Origin: Candidatus Binatia bacterium
GTDB lineage: Bacteria > Desulfobacterota > Binatia > UBA12015
Reading direction: 5' to 3'
Assembly: GCA_029243485.1 (NCBI GenBank)
Contig: JAQWRY010000028.1
Location: 1 to 64,000, forward strand
Length of the DNA stretch: 64,000 nt
Shown here: positions 63,534 to 64,000 of the stretch, piece by piece
Numbering within the stretch: position 1 is the first letter of the stretch
Layout: every line of letters starts with the position of its first letter
Notes under the pieces: generated by a model
Told to the model about the DNA's origin: nothing
What the model saw: the letters and a program-made list of their open reading frames with translations, nothing else
Database searches by the model: none
Made by a program: the position numbers and the translations under genes

Positions 63534-64000
63534 ATGGACCTAAGGAATGTCGTCCGAACGCTCTCGATCGCGCTGCTTGGCGCTGCGATTCTCTTGCCCG
63601 AGCCCGCCAGTGCCGCACGGTGCCGCAGCGGCCTGACCACCGATGGGCGAATCGCGGTTCGCCAGCGTTGCGTCTCCCCAGTGTCGGACCGTCCCAGCGC
63701 GTCCGTTCCGACGCCGATGGTCGAGGGGCCCGTCACCGGCGGTGGGGGTGCACCCGTCGTGCAGGCGACCAGCTTCGACCTCGCCGACGTCGGCTACATG
63801 GTCGAGGAGTTCTTCCTCGCCGGAACGGCGGAGGCCTATGTGAACGTCGAGCCGCTCCGGTCGAACGGTCGCTGGTCGATCTCGCCGGGAAGCACGGCAG
63901 ACTATAAGACGCGGATCGTCGTCTATCGGCCTCTCGATGACGCTGCGTTCAGCGGCACGGTCATCGTCGAGTGGCTCAATGTGAGTGGTGGTCTCGACGC
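63534..64000 (+). CDS. Secreted alpha/beta hydrolase domain protein (3' end outside window)
   Basis: The frame starts at ATG 63534 with GGGAGGA before it and is open to the right edge (155 complete codons). A signal peptide (VRTLSIALLGAAILLPEPASA) is followed by VEGPVTGGGGAPVVQ, DLADVGYMVEEFFLAGTAEA, and YKTRIVVYRPLDDAAFSGTV then EWLNVSGGLD, as in the exported alpha/beta hydrolase domain family (PF20091-like). The nucleophile region would lie beyond the window. Probably a periplasmic or extracellular ester hydrolase. Confidence 0.8.
   Translation, partial: MDLRNVVRTLSIALLGAAILLPEPASAARCRSGLTTDGRIAVRQRCVSPVSDRPSASVPTPMVEGPVTGGGGAPVVQATSFDLADVGYMVEEFFLAGTAEAYVNVEPLRSNGRWSISPGSTADYKTRIVVYRPLDDAAFSGTVIVEWLNVSGGLD

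Overview
The window is high-GC DNA (about two-thirds G+C by eye) with densely packed genes on both strands, many GTG/TTG starts and 4-bp start/stop overlaps. It looks chromosomal: housekeeping enzymes (chorismate synthase, ThiD, citrate synthase) sit beside many lipid- and CoA-related catabolic genes (MaoC, malonyl-CoA decarboxylase, a thiolase-fold/DUF35 pair, phytanoyl-CoA dioxygenase, amidohydrolase, several alpha/beta hydrolases) and two predicted F420-type oxidoreductases. With an OprO/P-type porin, lipoproteins and an exosortase, this points to an uncultured Gram-negative bacterium of deltaproteobacterial, Myxococcota or Candidatus Binatota type. The phylum is inference only; no marker RNA is present. 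I saw no rRNA, tRNA, CRISPR array, IS element or prophage.

Layout. 1-3.5 kb: a secreted parallel beta-helix protein running off the left edge and two secreted proteins of unknown function. 3.5-13.9 kb: thiD, aroC, an M16 peptidase, a NYN-LOTUS RNA-binding protein, a SWIM/SNF2 helicase, a MaoC dehydratase, a TRASH-like metal protein and an Smr protein. 14-19.5 kb: a CLC chloride/proton antiporter, an ABC exporter pair and an exosortase H-type sortase with its partner membrane protein. 19.5-29.4 kb: malonyl-CoA decarboxylase, adenosine kinase, a CysQ-like phosphatase, a SMUG1-like glycosylase, a broken sensor kinase, a TTC38-like TPR protein, a cytidylate-kinase-like protein, TetR, dienelactone hydrolase, YhhN and a chalcone isomerase-like protein. 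29.4-37.5 kb: hydrolases, lipoproteins, the thiolase-fold/DUF35 pair, a hybrid kinase, a DsbA-fold isomerase and a lipocalin-like protein. 37.5-46.8 kb: an inverted pair of DnaA-box-like sites, then intact genes mixed with several gene remnants. 47-59.4 kb: mutarotase, LLM oxidoreductase, PhyH, MBL hydrolase, a 7TM hybrid kinase, epoxide-hydrolase-like enzyme and Kup. 59.4-64 kb: a DUF3604 remnant, a divergent citrate synthase pair sharing an AT-rich palindromic control region, a broken esterase, a DDN-type protein and the start of a secreted alpha/beta hydrolase.

Three themes stand out. First, about eight loci are decayed genes, and several keep both the N-terminal and C-terminal ends of a family while the centre is missing. 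Second, a citrate synthase fused to a MerR-like DNA-binding domain faces a plain citrate synthase across a short intergenic region that contains a perfect 7+7 palindrome and recognisable promoter elements; this looks like a self-contained metabolic switch. Third, an exosortase H-type sortase is encoded with a TPR-tailed membrane partner, yet no substrate carrying the expected tail was seen in the window.
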